Assembly: GCF_001904655.1 (NCBI RefSeq)
Contig: NZ_MRCC01000016.1
Span: 1-64,000 of the forward strand
Length of the DNA: 64,000 bases
Direction: 5' to 3'
DNA from: Chroogloeocystis siderophila 5.2 s.c.1
GTDB lineage: Bacteria; Cyanobacteriota; Cyanobacteriia; Cyanobacteriales; Chroococcidiopsidaceae
The notes under the pieces are model-generated. The model was not told where the DNA came from and made no database searches. It saw nothing but the letters and a program-made list of their open reading frames with translations. The translations under genes were made by a program, and so were the position numbers. Positions 30,087-37,252 of this stretch are shown here, piece by piece; position 1 is the stretch's first letter, and each line of letters starts with the position of its first letter.

Positions 30087-30199
30087 TGATACAAGGTAAA
30101 AATACAAGCTTGATACAAGATTCATGCTCAATCGCATTGTTCTAACAATTATTTTTCTAAAGTTTAGTCGAGCGTAGATCGACTCAAGTTTGATACAAA
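30087..30199 (+). repeat. Integrase arm-type sites, left end
   Basis: TGATACAAG occurs at 30087-30095 and 30111-30119, a shorter TACAAG at 30103-30108, and TGATACAAA at 30191-30199, all just inside attL. The same word recurs at the other end of the element, as expected for accessory integrase-binding (arm) sites. Confidence 0.65.
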
Positions 30200-30307
30200 A
30201 TCAAAACAAAATTACCAATAAGTATTTACATCTATTGACTTTGTACTAATAGATGTAAATACTTCTTCGCTTTAACTAAGCGATCAGATTCATAATGTGC
30301 AGCAAAC

Positions 30308-30628
30308 TTATTCGGCTGTCGCTTGTGTTAAGCGTTCGTTGCCATCGACTAATTCCAGTCGCACTCGCTTGCCAACTACCGCCGCAGCACGTTCGATTGT
30401 GTCTATCGTTACGGATGGATTGTCTGGATCGAGCAACCGATCAATCGACGACCTGCTTGTTTTCATCTGCTTCGCTAGCGCCGTTTTAGTTAGTTTCTTT
30501 TCTGCCATTGCTTGTTTTACTTGCCAGGCGATCGCGCGCTTGAGTGCGATCGCTTCTACTTCGGCAATTATTCCTTCTTCTTCTAACAGGTTGTCAAAAG
30601 ATGAACCAATATGCGGATTTGTACTCAT
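30308..30628 (-). CDS. HigA-like antitoxin, XRE-family HTH protein
   Basis: The 106-residue protein has an N-terminal segment that probably wraps the toxin and an HTH core MAEKKLTKTALAKQMKTSRSSIDRLLDPDNPSVTIDTIERAAAVVGKRV, the XRE/HigA fold. It should neutralise the upstream-encoded toxin and repress the operon. Its ATG overlaps the toxin stop as ATGA, so translation is coupled. Toxin-first order is typical of HigBA. It is the cargo gene nearest the left end and probably stabilises the element. Confidence 0.85.
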   Translation of the reverse strand: MSTNPHIGSSFDNLLEEEGIIAEVEAIALKRAIAWQVKQAMAEKKLTKTALAKQMKTSRSSIDRLLDPDNPSVTIDTIERAAAVVGKRVRLELVDGNERLTQATAE

Positions 30629-30975
30629 TTTATTGCCTCTAGTTTTCGCTTACGCTCCCTGGCTAAATCGAGATCTTGCTTTGGCGTTTTCTGTGTTTTC
30701 TTAATGAATCCATGCAACAAAACCATCTTGCCTTCATAAATGCAGAACAGTACACGCGCAATTCGACCTTGTGGTAGGTTCGTACGAACCTCAAGCAGCC
30801 CATTGCCGATTGAACGGCAAGTCGGCATTCCAATTGGCCAACCAAACTCCACTGTTTTGATGTCAGTGCCAATCAAATATCGCTCTTGCTTGTTCAATTC
30901 TTTGAGCCAATCACGCACTGGCTCAGCGCCAGTTTCGGTTTGGTAGAAAACAACAGGAATTCGTTTGTCTATCAT
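30625..30975 (-). CDS. RelE/HigB-family toxin (phage Gp49-like)
   Basis: The 116-residue product begins IPVVFYQTETGAEPVRDWLKELNKQER and continues with VEFGWPIGMPTCRSIGNGLLEVRTNLPQGRIARVLFCIYEGKMVLLHGFIKKTQKTP, diagnostic for the HigB/Gp49 branch of RelE-like mRNA interferases. The FIKKTQKTP segment and the arginines of RIARVLF are conserved there. The start ATG at 30975 has AGGGAG immediately upstream with no spacing, so initiation may be weak or leaderless. A perfect palindrome directly upstream should be the HigA operator. Confidence 0.88.
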   Translation of the reverse strand: MIDKRIPVVFYQTETGAEPVRDWLKELNKQERYLIGTDIKTVEFGWPIGMPTCRSIGNGLLEVRTNLPQGRIARVLFCIYEGKMVLLHGFIKKTQKTPKQDLDLARERKRKLEAIK

Positions 30976-30981
30976 CTCCCT

Positions 30982-31009
30982 CTATTTGTACCAAAAAAGG
31001 TACAAATAG
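30982..31009. promoter_or_regulatory. Palindromic operator of the HigBA-like operon
   Basis: Perfect 11-bp arms CTATTTGTACC/GGTACAAATAG surround six A residues, seven bases upstream of the toxin start. The size and place fit autorepression by the HTH antitoxin. Confidence 0.75.
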
Positions 31010-31085
31010 GCAATACTCGGTCATTGACCAACGGCGCGGTATTGTCTCATGCGTTTGTTTGATATCGCGAGTATGCGCAGCCCCA

Positions 31086-31142
31086 AATCAAACACCTAGT
31101 TAGCTGTAGACACTCTCGCGGTAGCTAACTACGTGTCTGATT
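31086..31142. repeat. Large inverted repeat downstream of the primase gene
   Basis: The arms 31086-31105 and 31123-31142 match at 18 of 20 positions (AATCAAACACCTAGTTAGCT on the left) around a 17-bp spacer. No T-run follows in the primase-gene direction, so this is either a structured 3' end or part of a replication origin of the element. Confidence 0.6.
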
Positions 31143-31207
31143 TGAACTAAGCTGTCATTTTAGCTACAGAAGCTATATCCGTAATAGCGGTAAATACCTA
31201 TCGCTAC

Positions 31208-34078
31208 TCAGATAAGGCGTAAATCGCTCAAGCGATGCGTTAGCACTTGACCTCCTCTGAGTCCCTTACGTTCTTCCCAGTGGACTTTCGCCTTATCAGC
31301 ATTGATTTCTGTGATTGTGCCGTGCCAGTTGTAGGATTCGCGTTTGGGGTCAACGTGCGCAACTTTTGAGCCTATTTTGAATGGATGTGTATTTCCAAAA
31401 AAATTATTGTGGTTGTCTTGTGAAATAGAGCCAATTTCACCTATTGCATTAGCAACAACCGCTGTACTTCCCTCATTGTATGCACTTGAGGTATTTACAG
31501 TAAATTTTGCATTTAGATCGTCGGTGGAGCTTAGTGGAGCCTCCGGTGGAGCCATAGGGGGAGCCTCAACCCTTGCTAATTCTACGAGTGGAGCCAGTGG
31601 AGCTATTAAGCCATATTTACTTTCTAATTGTTTCACTAAATCCGTCACTTGCTGTTCATCGAGGTATTTTAGTTGCTCGATGAGTAAACGTAAGGTAGAC
31701 AAAATAGCTCCACTGGCTCCACCTTGGCTCTGTGAGGGAGCTAAGGCTCCCCCTGTAGCTCCACCGATAGCTCCCCCTGTAGCTCCACCGATATTAATTC
31801 CGCTGAGATACCAGCTTCCTTTTTTGCCACGATTAGATTTGTCTTCTTCCCTTTTTATTTTTGGGAATAACTCAGAGAATCTTTGAAATACTTGGTGCGA
31901 AGCTTTCACCAGTTTGTCATCGCGGTGAATTGGTTCATTCCAAATATTTTTTTGTTTACCTTTAGCATCAGTTGTGATTTCTACATACCCGTTGTCTAAG
32001 TACCACTGAAACAGAAGGTCATACAACTCTCCAATAAAAACTTGACCACCGACTTGGTAATCAAGCCCAACCTCTTGACAGAACTCCAGTAGGTGATTAT
32101 TCTCCCGCCTAATTTCCTGCAACGCTTCCTCGGTGCAGCTGTAATCGATGCCGTTCGCTGCAACATCAGGCAATGCAGCCAGCATTTTATTGAGCAGCGC
32201 TGGCACAACTTGCGTTTGTAAAAATGTCGGATCGTACTTAAAGCGCGGATCAGCCTCGATTTCCCCTTTATTTGGGTCGGCATTCAGCTTGAAAGTCTTA
32301 TCGAAAGTCAGAACTGCCCAACGCGACTCATTAGCCTCTAGCGAGGCTTGTAGACGTGGCATATCGTTGATGTTGAACAGGAAGATGCAGCGCGGGTTCA
32401 TGGGGCGCTCGTTGACGTTTTTAAGTTCGAGCGACAGCGTATCGCCAGTAATCGCCGCCTTCAAACTTTGCAACGAATCGATGCGCGACAAATTTGAATT
32501 CTCACTACTCCAACTGATCCGCGCGTGTTCGAGCTTGGCTAGCGTAAATTTGTGGCTGCTCGTGTCGTATTGGTGGAAATCATTAAACGTTGCACTGACA
32601 ACCCCCATACCGCCGTACAGCGCTTGCACCGCTTCACGTAGGCTGTCTTTACCGTTGTTACCGTCGCCTTTACACAGCAGCGCTCGAACGCGACTTTTGA
32701 ACAGACGGATTTTATCTAAGTCCAAACTTGCAGCCAGCGTTTTGATAAAAATGTCTCTTTGTGCAGGTTCAAGACACGACAGCAGGCGATCGCAATCCGT
32801 CGGGTCCGCATTCGGATTGAATTCAAATTCACTGACGTAGGTGTAAATCACTTCATGGTTGTGTGGTGCAAGTTGCCACGAAGGGCGTTTATCTTCCCAC
32901 GAAATTGTTATCCGTCCGTTCAAACAATTAATTCCTGGCGGGTTAACGAGCGCCGGATCAACCGCGAAACTCACCAGCGACCAATTCCAAATCGCATCAA
33001 CGTAACTCGATTTTGCGTAGGCGTAAGACCAGTTGTTGCTATTTCCCTGTACTGGCGTTGAATTGCACCACCGCGCGATTCTTGCTTTCTCCGCAGCGGT
33101 CGAGACAAGCGAGTAATGCGTACCTACCCATCGATACAGTTGCCCGTCAAGCGCAATCCAATTTGTATCGCTGTAAAGCGCATCGATTGCTTTTTGTGTG
33201 AACACTTCGTTAGCGGCTGGAACCGTTAACTGGTGGTCATTTGAGGTATTATCTTGACAAATAATACCTTTTTTTATACGCGCGCCCGCGCGTGAGAGAT
33301 CATAATTTTTATTAGTATTAATAGCATTTAGTATTTGGTCTTTTGTTGCGCCGTCGGCAATCCAATCTGAAACATCTAAACCGCCTGACGCGGGTAAATT
33401 CTGCCAATAAAAGTCGCCTGGCGGCGCGTATAACCATCGCGCATCAGGAAAGTCCTCAGCGACCATTTCCATGTGCTTTAAGCCTGGTTGATCGCGGTCA
33501 GGGCATAAAACTATATCCGCGCCCTTTAAGTCGTCTAAATAGCCCCCATACGCGCGGTATTTACCTGAACCACCTAAAGTAGTCGTCGCGGCTAGTCCAA
33601 TGCGGTGTAGCGCGTCAGCAACGCCCTCACCTTCAACGATAAAAATCGGTCTCCCCGCAGCGATCGCCTTCCTAATCTGCTGGTAACGGTAAATCGGAAT
33701 GCGCGGTCGAATTTCTTCAGGACATCCCTCTAACCACCGCTTGCCATTCCAGTGATACTGAGCGAAAGACTTTTTGCCGTTGCCATCGTCGATGCGCAGC
33801 ACCTTGATTAGCGGGTTGCCTTCGCGATCGCAGTAAAAGAATTCTTGTTTACTCGCGGGTCGAATCGGTTTGAGCGGCGCGTCAGGCGCGTAAAAGTAAG
33901 AACCGTCCTTATCTGTCTTCTCGGTCTGGTGCCATCCGTTTGCAGGTTCTGCACCACGCTTGCAAACGGTTAAGTCTCCGAGTCGATAGCACCAGTCAGG
34001 TTTACCGCAGTGAATGCACGGTTCAGATTTAGAAACTTCAGTTAGTTGGGCTTGAGTAGTACGGTTGTATTCTTGCAT
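31208..34078 (-). CDS. Primase-helicase (TOPRIM-like plus D5/P4-type SF3 helicase)
   Basis: This 956-residue replication protein starts with a zinc-type cluster (C21, C24, C30, C39), then a TOPRIM-like region (IFIVEGEGVADAL, DIVLCPDRDQPG). A D5/P4-type helicase follows, with Walker A CKGDGNNGKDSL and the ISWSSENSN and CIFLFNINDMP segments. A linker of G-G-A-T/I repeats and a Pro/Ala-rich stretch precede a C-terminal module (VAHVDPKRESYNWHGTITEI), which looks like a small SH3-like barrel. GGAGG seven bases before the ATG supports the start. It should replicate the excised element. Confidence 0.88.
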   Translation of the reverse strand: MQEYNRTTQAQLTEVSKSEPCIHCGKPDWCYRLGDLTVCKRGAEPANGWHQTEKTDKDGSYFYAPDAPLKPIRPASKQEFFYCDREGNPLIKVLRIDDGNGKKSFAQYHWNGKRWLEGCPEEIRPRIPIYRYQQIRKAIAAGRPIFIVEGEGVADALHRIGLAATTTLGGSGKYRAYGGYLDDLKGADIVLCPDRDQPGLKHMEMVAEDFPDARWLYAPPGDFYWQNLPASGGLDVSDWIADGATKDQILNAINTNKNYDLSRAGARIKKGIICQDNTSNDHQLTVPAANEVFTQKAIDALYSDTNWIALDGQLYRWVGTHYSLVSTAAEKARIARWCNSTPVQGNSNNWSYAYAKSSYVDAIWNWSLVSFAVDPALVNPPGINCLNGRITISWEDKRPSWQLAPHNHEVIYTYVSEFEFNPNADPTDCDRLLSCLEPAQRDIFIKTLAASLDLDKIRLFKSRVRALLCKGDGNNGKDSLREAVQALYGGMGVVSATFNDFHQYDTSSHKFTLAKLEHARISWSSENSNLSRIDSLQSLKAAITGDTLSLELKNVNERPMNPRCIFLFNINDMPRLQASLEANESRWAVLTFDKTFKLNADPNKGEIEADPRFKYDPTFLQTQVVPALLNKMLAALPDVAANGIDYSCTEEALQEIRRENNHLLEFCQEVGLDYQVGGQVFIGELYDLLFQWYLDNGYVEITTDAKGKQKNIWNEPIHRDDKLVKASHQVFQRFSELFPKIKREEDKSNRGKKGSWYLSGINIGGATGGAIGGATGGALAPSQSQGGASGAILSTLRLLIEQLKYLDEQQVTDLVKQLESKYGLIAPLAPLVELARVEAPPMAPPEAPLSSTDDLNAKFTVNTSSAYNEGSTAVVANAIGEIGSISQDNHNNFFGNTHPFKIGSKVAHVDPKRESYNWHGTITEINADKAKVHWEERKGLRGGQVLTHRLSDLRLI

Positions 34079-34393
34079 TACAGCACCTCCATCAAACTGA
34101 AGGTGTGCAAGTCTGTCACAAGATTTAGCGAAGTTGTGTCGCTGGCAACTGCTATGCCACTACCAAGTGTTGTATTATTCATATATGCTTTTGCTTCGAT
34201 ATGAAGCGTATAACAGCAAAAAGCAGCCCCGTAGAAACTCCGTCAAAAGTCTTACAGGTGCTGCTTTTTCATTTTTATACACTCCAAATTTAATCAGGAA
34301 TAGAATCAGCAAAAATCAGGGTAAATACGCAAAATCATCAGATTTACGGATACACTGTCTGATTCTTGAAATTCAGCATACCAAAACTTGAGG

Positions 34394-34424
34394 GCGATCG
34401 CTCTAAGGAGTTTAGAGCGATCGC
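34394..34424. repeat. 13-bp-arm inverted repeat with embedded HIP1 sites in the element's divergent region
   Basis: The arms GCGATCGCTCTAA and TTAGAGCGATCGC are perfect with a 5-bp spacer. The repeat lies in the 507-bp gap (34079-34585) between the leftward primase gene and the rightward small genes, where promoters and an origin would be expected. I see no other clear feature in that gap. No T-run makes it a canonical terminator. Confidence 0.6.
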
Positions 34425-34585
34425 GCTTTGTAACCTTGTTCAGCCAAGAGCAATCATACAAACTTACTGATTAAGCCGCCACCGTTCGCCATCCCAAATG
34501 TAACCAGCGTTCTTCAATTGGCTAAAAATCTTTTAATGCAAATGTGCGATCGTAATTTACTGACTCAATTATTTTTTAAACTTAC

Positions 34586-34888
34586 ATGGATAAAGTAACA
34601 GAAGCCTTAGAAATTATTCAGCAAGGTTACGAGCGCGTATTAAAAGAAAAGCAAGAAGCTTACGTCTGTCAGTTGACAAACAACAATCAAGGTTTCAATA
34701 CTTGGGAGATCGACGCAATCAAACAAGAGGTAATTAAACTTCGCTTTGATCTTCCCGTACACATCTCAATCTTGCCCATAGGTAAACAGCCAACTTCACG
34801 CAAGTTATTTGACAGACTTATCGATATATATTGCAACAATCAAGCTTTACAAAAAATGGTTGTCGAAATGAAAAAACAACCTAGATAA
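34586..34888 (+). CDS. Unknown small protein of the integrated element
   Basis: The 100-residue acidic/basic mixed protein has predicted helices (MDKVTEALEIIQQGYERVLKEKQEAY), a central INTWEI-like turn (NTWEIDAIKQEVIKLRFDLPVHISILP) and a C-terminal helix with KLFDRLIDIYCNNQAL. I recognise no family. It is the first gene of a rightward pair opposite the primase, in the position where satellites keep regulators or interference genes. Function unknown. Confidence 0.65.
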   Translation: MDKVTEALEIIQQGYERVLKEKQEAYVCQLTNNNQGFNTWEIDAIKQEVIKLRFDLPVHISILPIGKQPTSRKLFDRLIDIYCNNQALQKMVVEMKKQPR

Positions 34889-34924
34889 TATAAAATTCCT
34901 ATTAATCCTACAGAAGGTATATTT

Positions 34925-35305
34925 ATGTCAGCAGTTGCAAACGGAAACCAAACTCTTCATAAACCTGAACAGAAAGAAACTGAAGTTAAACCAAAACGAA
35001 GTGGTAATCCTTTAATGAAAGTTATCAGCCCTGATATGTTGTCTAATCCATATCCACTAGACTTTATGGACGAAATGATGAGCAATGAATTTTGCTATGA
35101 GAAAGCAAACAAGCAATTACTACAACCACTCGGATTCAAAACAGAGAAAGAATGGTTAGCTTTTTGTAAGCAAGTGTGGATTTGGAGTGAGTCAGCCCAA
35201 GAAAGAGAAAGCGAAGCAATAGCTAATCAATTCTTGAGCCAATACCAAAACAACACCAAAATCATCGAAGTCCTTAAGCAGAAGCTATCAGAACGAACAC
35301 AATAA
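34925..35305 (+). CDS. Unknown protein of the integrated element
   Basis: This 126-residue protein follows the previous gene after 36 bases, with GAAGG about eight bases before its ATG. The first 30 residues are polar and probably disordered (KPEQKETEVKPKRSG). The rest is helical, with EWLAFCKQVWIWSESAQERESEAIANQFLSQYQ. No family is recognised. Its 3' end overlaps the end of a reverse gene by 79 bases. Confidence 0.65.
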   Translation: MSAVANGNQTLHKPEQKETEVKPKRSGNPLMKVISPDMLSNPYPLDFMDEMMSNEFCYEKANKQLLQPLGFKTEKEWLAFCKQVWIWSESAQERESEAIANQFLSQYQNNTKIIEVLKQKLSERTQ

Positions 35306-35601
35306 TTCCAGTCGTTAATGTCTTCTAGCGTTTGGATGTTGGCAACCGCAATTTTTAACGCGTCGAATTGTGCGATCTCTAAATTGCTTAGTAACCAGCA
35401 CGGGGCGTTAACGAAATAGATTAGATAGTTCCGAATGAGCGCAATTTCTTGAGAATTAGGGGCGGGGTTTTTGTGCGGAGCGCTCCAGTAGTTCGTCAGG
35501 ATAAAAACAGCTTCACTCAGTTCTTCATTGTTGTGATATTGCCACCTGAGGGGTGTTCCGTAGCGTCCGTATTTAACAGTAGGATTTAGGGTTTGTAGCA
35601 T
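35227..35601 (-). CDS. Unknown protein of the integrated element, convergent overlap
   Basis: The 124-residue frame starts MLQTLNPTVKYGRYGTPLRW and contains YLIYFVNAPCWLLSNLEIAQFDALKIAVANIQTLEDINDWN, which looks genuinely coding. The last 25 residues, which overlap the forward gene, look less so. No family is recognised. It could have ended earlier in an ancestral form and been extended by loss of a stop codon. Confidence 0.5.
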   Translation of the reverse strand: MLQTLNPTVKYGRYGTPLRWQYHNNEELSEAVFILTNYWSAPHKNPAPNSQEIALIRNYLIYFVNAPCWLLSNLEIAQFDALKIAVANIQTLEDINDWNYCVRSDSFCLRTSMILVLFWYWLKN

Positions 35602-35703
35602 AGTTTCTAGATAGTTAAGACTTATTTTATTCTGCTGTTACGACTATTGTCAGCCAGAAAGATTAGAGAAGAAATAAAGTTTGCTTTGTGGAAATCGGCA
35701 AAT

Positions 35704-35729
35704 AAAAAAACTTGTGCGCTTCGCACAAG
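35704..35729 (-). terminator. Rho-independent terminator of the integrase gene
   Basis: On the reverse strand, CTTGTGCG and CGCACAAG pair around a three-base loop and are followed by seven T residues. It lies 28 bases after the integrase stop. Confidence 0.85.
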
Positions 35730-35756
35730 GAATAGATAAATCAAACTAGATACTGA

Positions 35757-36923
35757 TTAGTCTATAGGGCGTAATTGTGACAACTTCAACTTATCTGCAT
35801 AGTTTTTATCGATCATCTGAGTAGAAGTGTCACACCATTTAGCAATTACAGCGCTTGGAACTCCGTTAAGCAATTGCAGCGTGATAAAAGTATCTCTGCA
35901 ATTATAGGGTGTAGTATTTGGTTTGATTGGATCAACAATTGTATGCCAAGCGCGTTTAGTAAAGTTGTTATAGTTGATGGGCTTACCAGTAGGTGAGGGA
36001 AAAACTAAAGTGTTAGGTTTAACGTTTTCTGGTTTGATTGACAATAACAAAGACTGTACTCGCTTGCTAAGTGCAATCGCTCTAGATTTATTATTTTTTG
36101 AACCCTCGGACCAAACTTGCGATCCATCGGCAAGTGTTTGAATAGAGCCGTCAAAAATAACAGAAGTACAATCTTGAGAAACTTTACCCCACATAAACCC
36201 GATCGCTTCACTTGGACGGCATCCAGTAAAAAACCAAAATTCAACTATTGCAGCGTAGTGATTGTAACTAAGACCATGACGTTGATCGTGCTTGAATGCA
36301 TGAATAACGGCATCTCGTTCATCTGGAGTGAATGCATCTGGAGTTGGATTAACGATCGACTGCCGTTTAGGCATTTCAGACGATAAACCTCGATAGGGAT
36401 TATCAGCAATCAATCGATGTTTGATTCCCCAGTTACAACAAGCTGACAAGTATTGCAGCATCCTACGTGTCTGATCAGTTGTTGTGATATTGAGTAAGAC
36501 GTTTTTAGTCTTTAATCCATCAAAAGTCAGGTTCTCGCCTAGTTTATCGAGTAGTTTAGTAAATTTTCGATACTCGTCTTGACTTTTAGGTTTGAGGTTA
36601 GGAAGTCGATCGTCAAGAAATTTATCCCATAGTTGCCTTAATTTGATTTCTGAGACTTGTATCGGTGATACAAGCTCTAAGACAGTTGGTTGTGACTTGC
36701 CATATTTCTGGAGAGTAGGATCAAAGCGCTCAAAGGTAATATCGCTGTCTATGACTTGTGCTTTGGCTCTAGCTGCGATGAGCGCGTCTCTAGAATCCCT
36801 TCCGACGGTAAGTGAGTATGTTTTACTTTTGATCGTCCACCGGAGGCGTATGCTCTCTCTAAATCGCTCAATCGTGATTTTGCCTAGGCGTTCTTTACCT
36901 GCAAAGAAATTAGATTGTGCCAT
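35757..36923 (-). CDS. Tyrosine recombinase/integrase of the element
   Basis: This 388-residue integrase catalyses integration at tRNA-Asn. It has an N-terminal DNA-binding part (FRESIRLRWTIKSKTYSLTVGRDSRDALIAARAKA), a core-binding helix domain and a catalytic domain. The first arginine is in FTGCRPSEAIGFMWG, the second in TPYNCRDTFITLQLLNG, and the tyrosine nucleophile is in KNYADKL. The box-II histidine before the second arginine is replaced (NCRD instead of the common LRHT pattern). It lies beside the intact tRNA at the right end, the usual place for such genes. Confidence 0.92.
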   Translation of the reverse strand: MAQSNFFAGKERLGKITIERFRESIRLRWTIKSKTYSLTVGRDSRDALIAARAKAQVIDSDITFERFDPTLQKYGKSQPTVLELVSPIQVSEIKLRQLWDKFLDDRLPNLKPKSQDEYRKFTKLLDKLGENLTFDGLKTKNVLLNITTTDQTRRMLQYLSACCNWGIKHRLIADNPYRGLSSEMPKRQSIVNPTPDAFTPDERDAVIHAFKHDQRHGLSYNHYAAIVEFWFFTGCRPSEAIGFMWGKVSQDCTSVIFDGSIQTLADGSQVWSEGSKNNKSRAIALSKRVQSLLLSIKPENVKPNTLVFPSPTGKPINYNNFTKRAWHTIVDPIKPNTTPYNCRDTFITLQLLNGVPSAVIAKWCDTSTQMIDKNYADKLKLSQLRPID

Positions 36924-36924
36924 T

Positions 36925-36974
36925 CTTGTATCTTAGACTTACTATCTATTGCAGTGATACAAGCTTGATACAAG
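36925..36974. repeat. Integrase arm-type sites, right end
   Basis: TGATACAAG occurs at 36955-36963 and 36966-36974, with the complement CTTGTATC at 36925-36932, between the integrase start and attR. Another copy lies within the integrase gene at 36666-36674. The same word is found beside attL. Confidence 0.65.
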
Positions 36975-37057
36975 GTTAACGGCTTGTCAACTCATCTGTC
37001 TACTACCGCACACGGTAGGTAAAGCGCTGTAATGTTTGATATTGTGTTGTTTTTTCT

Positions 37058-37106
37058 AACTCCCCAGGTAGGATTCGAACCTACGACCAATCGGTTAACA
37101 GCCGAC
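37058..37106. repeat. attR: tRNA-Asn 3'-end direct repeat, right copy
   Basis: These 49 bases are identical to attL and form the 3' part of the functional tRNA gene. The integrated element therefore restores a complete tRNA. Confidence 0.92.
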
Positions 37107-37131
37107 CGCTCTACCACTGAGCTACTGAGGA
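37060..37131 (-). tRNA. tRNA-Asn (anticodon GUU)
   Basis: This is a 72-nt cloverleaf. The acceptor TCCTCAG pairs with CTGGGGA plus discriminator G, the D-arm is GCTCAGTGGTAGAGC, the anticodon loop CTGTTAACC holds GTT, and the T-arm contains GGTTCGAATCC. CCA is not encoded. The 3' part is duplicated at the left end of the integrated element. Confidence 0.95.
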
Positions 37132-37252
37132 TTGCGAATTCCTATATTAATAGCAAACGATTGTATTTGGCAAGTGTTTTAGCAAAAAAACTTTAATGCT
37201 GCTTTTGCACTTCCACATCAGCTTTCCTGCTAGCTAAGTATTCAAGGGGTTT

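Larger units (their letters stand above)
29984..37106. mobile_element. tRNA-Asn-integrated element of about 7 kb (satellite/minimal integrative element)
   Basis: The element is bounded by a direct repeat of the tRNA-Asn 3' part (30007-30055 and 37058-37106, 49 bp identical). Weaker similarity extends about 23 bp further left on both sides. The tyrosine integrase lies just inside the right end, next to the intact tRNA. The cargo is a primase-helicase, a HigBA-type module, three small unknown genes and two strong inverted repeats. No structural, packaging, lysis or conjugation genes are present. That fits a phage satellite or a small self-replicating integrative element better than a prophage. 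Confidence 0.85.

Noticed and set aside
31500-31800. CRISPR-like array in the GGAGC-rich tract
   Set aside because: The repeats are short, lie inside the primase frame in multiples of three and have no spacers of constant length.
34134-34391. An 85-codon ORF in the divergent gap of the element
   Set aside because: The composition is not coding-like, it has no ribosome-binding site, and it lies across the promoter region of the primase gene.
29984-37106. Complete prophage
   Set aside because: No capsid, portal, terminase, tail or lysis genes occur in the 7 kb.
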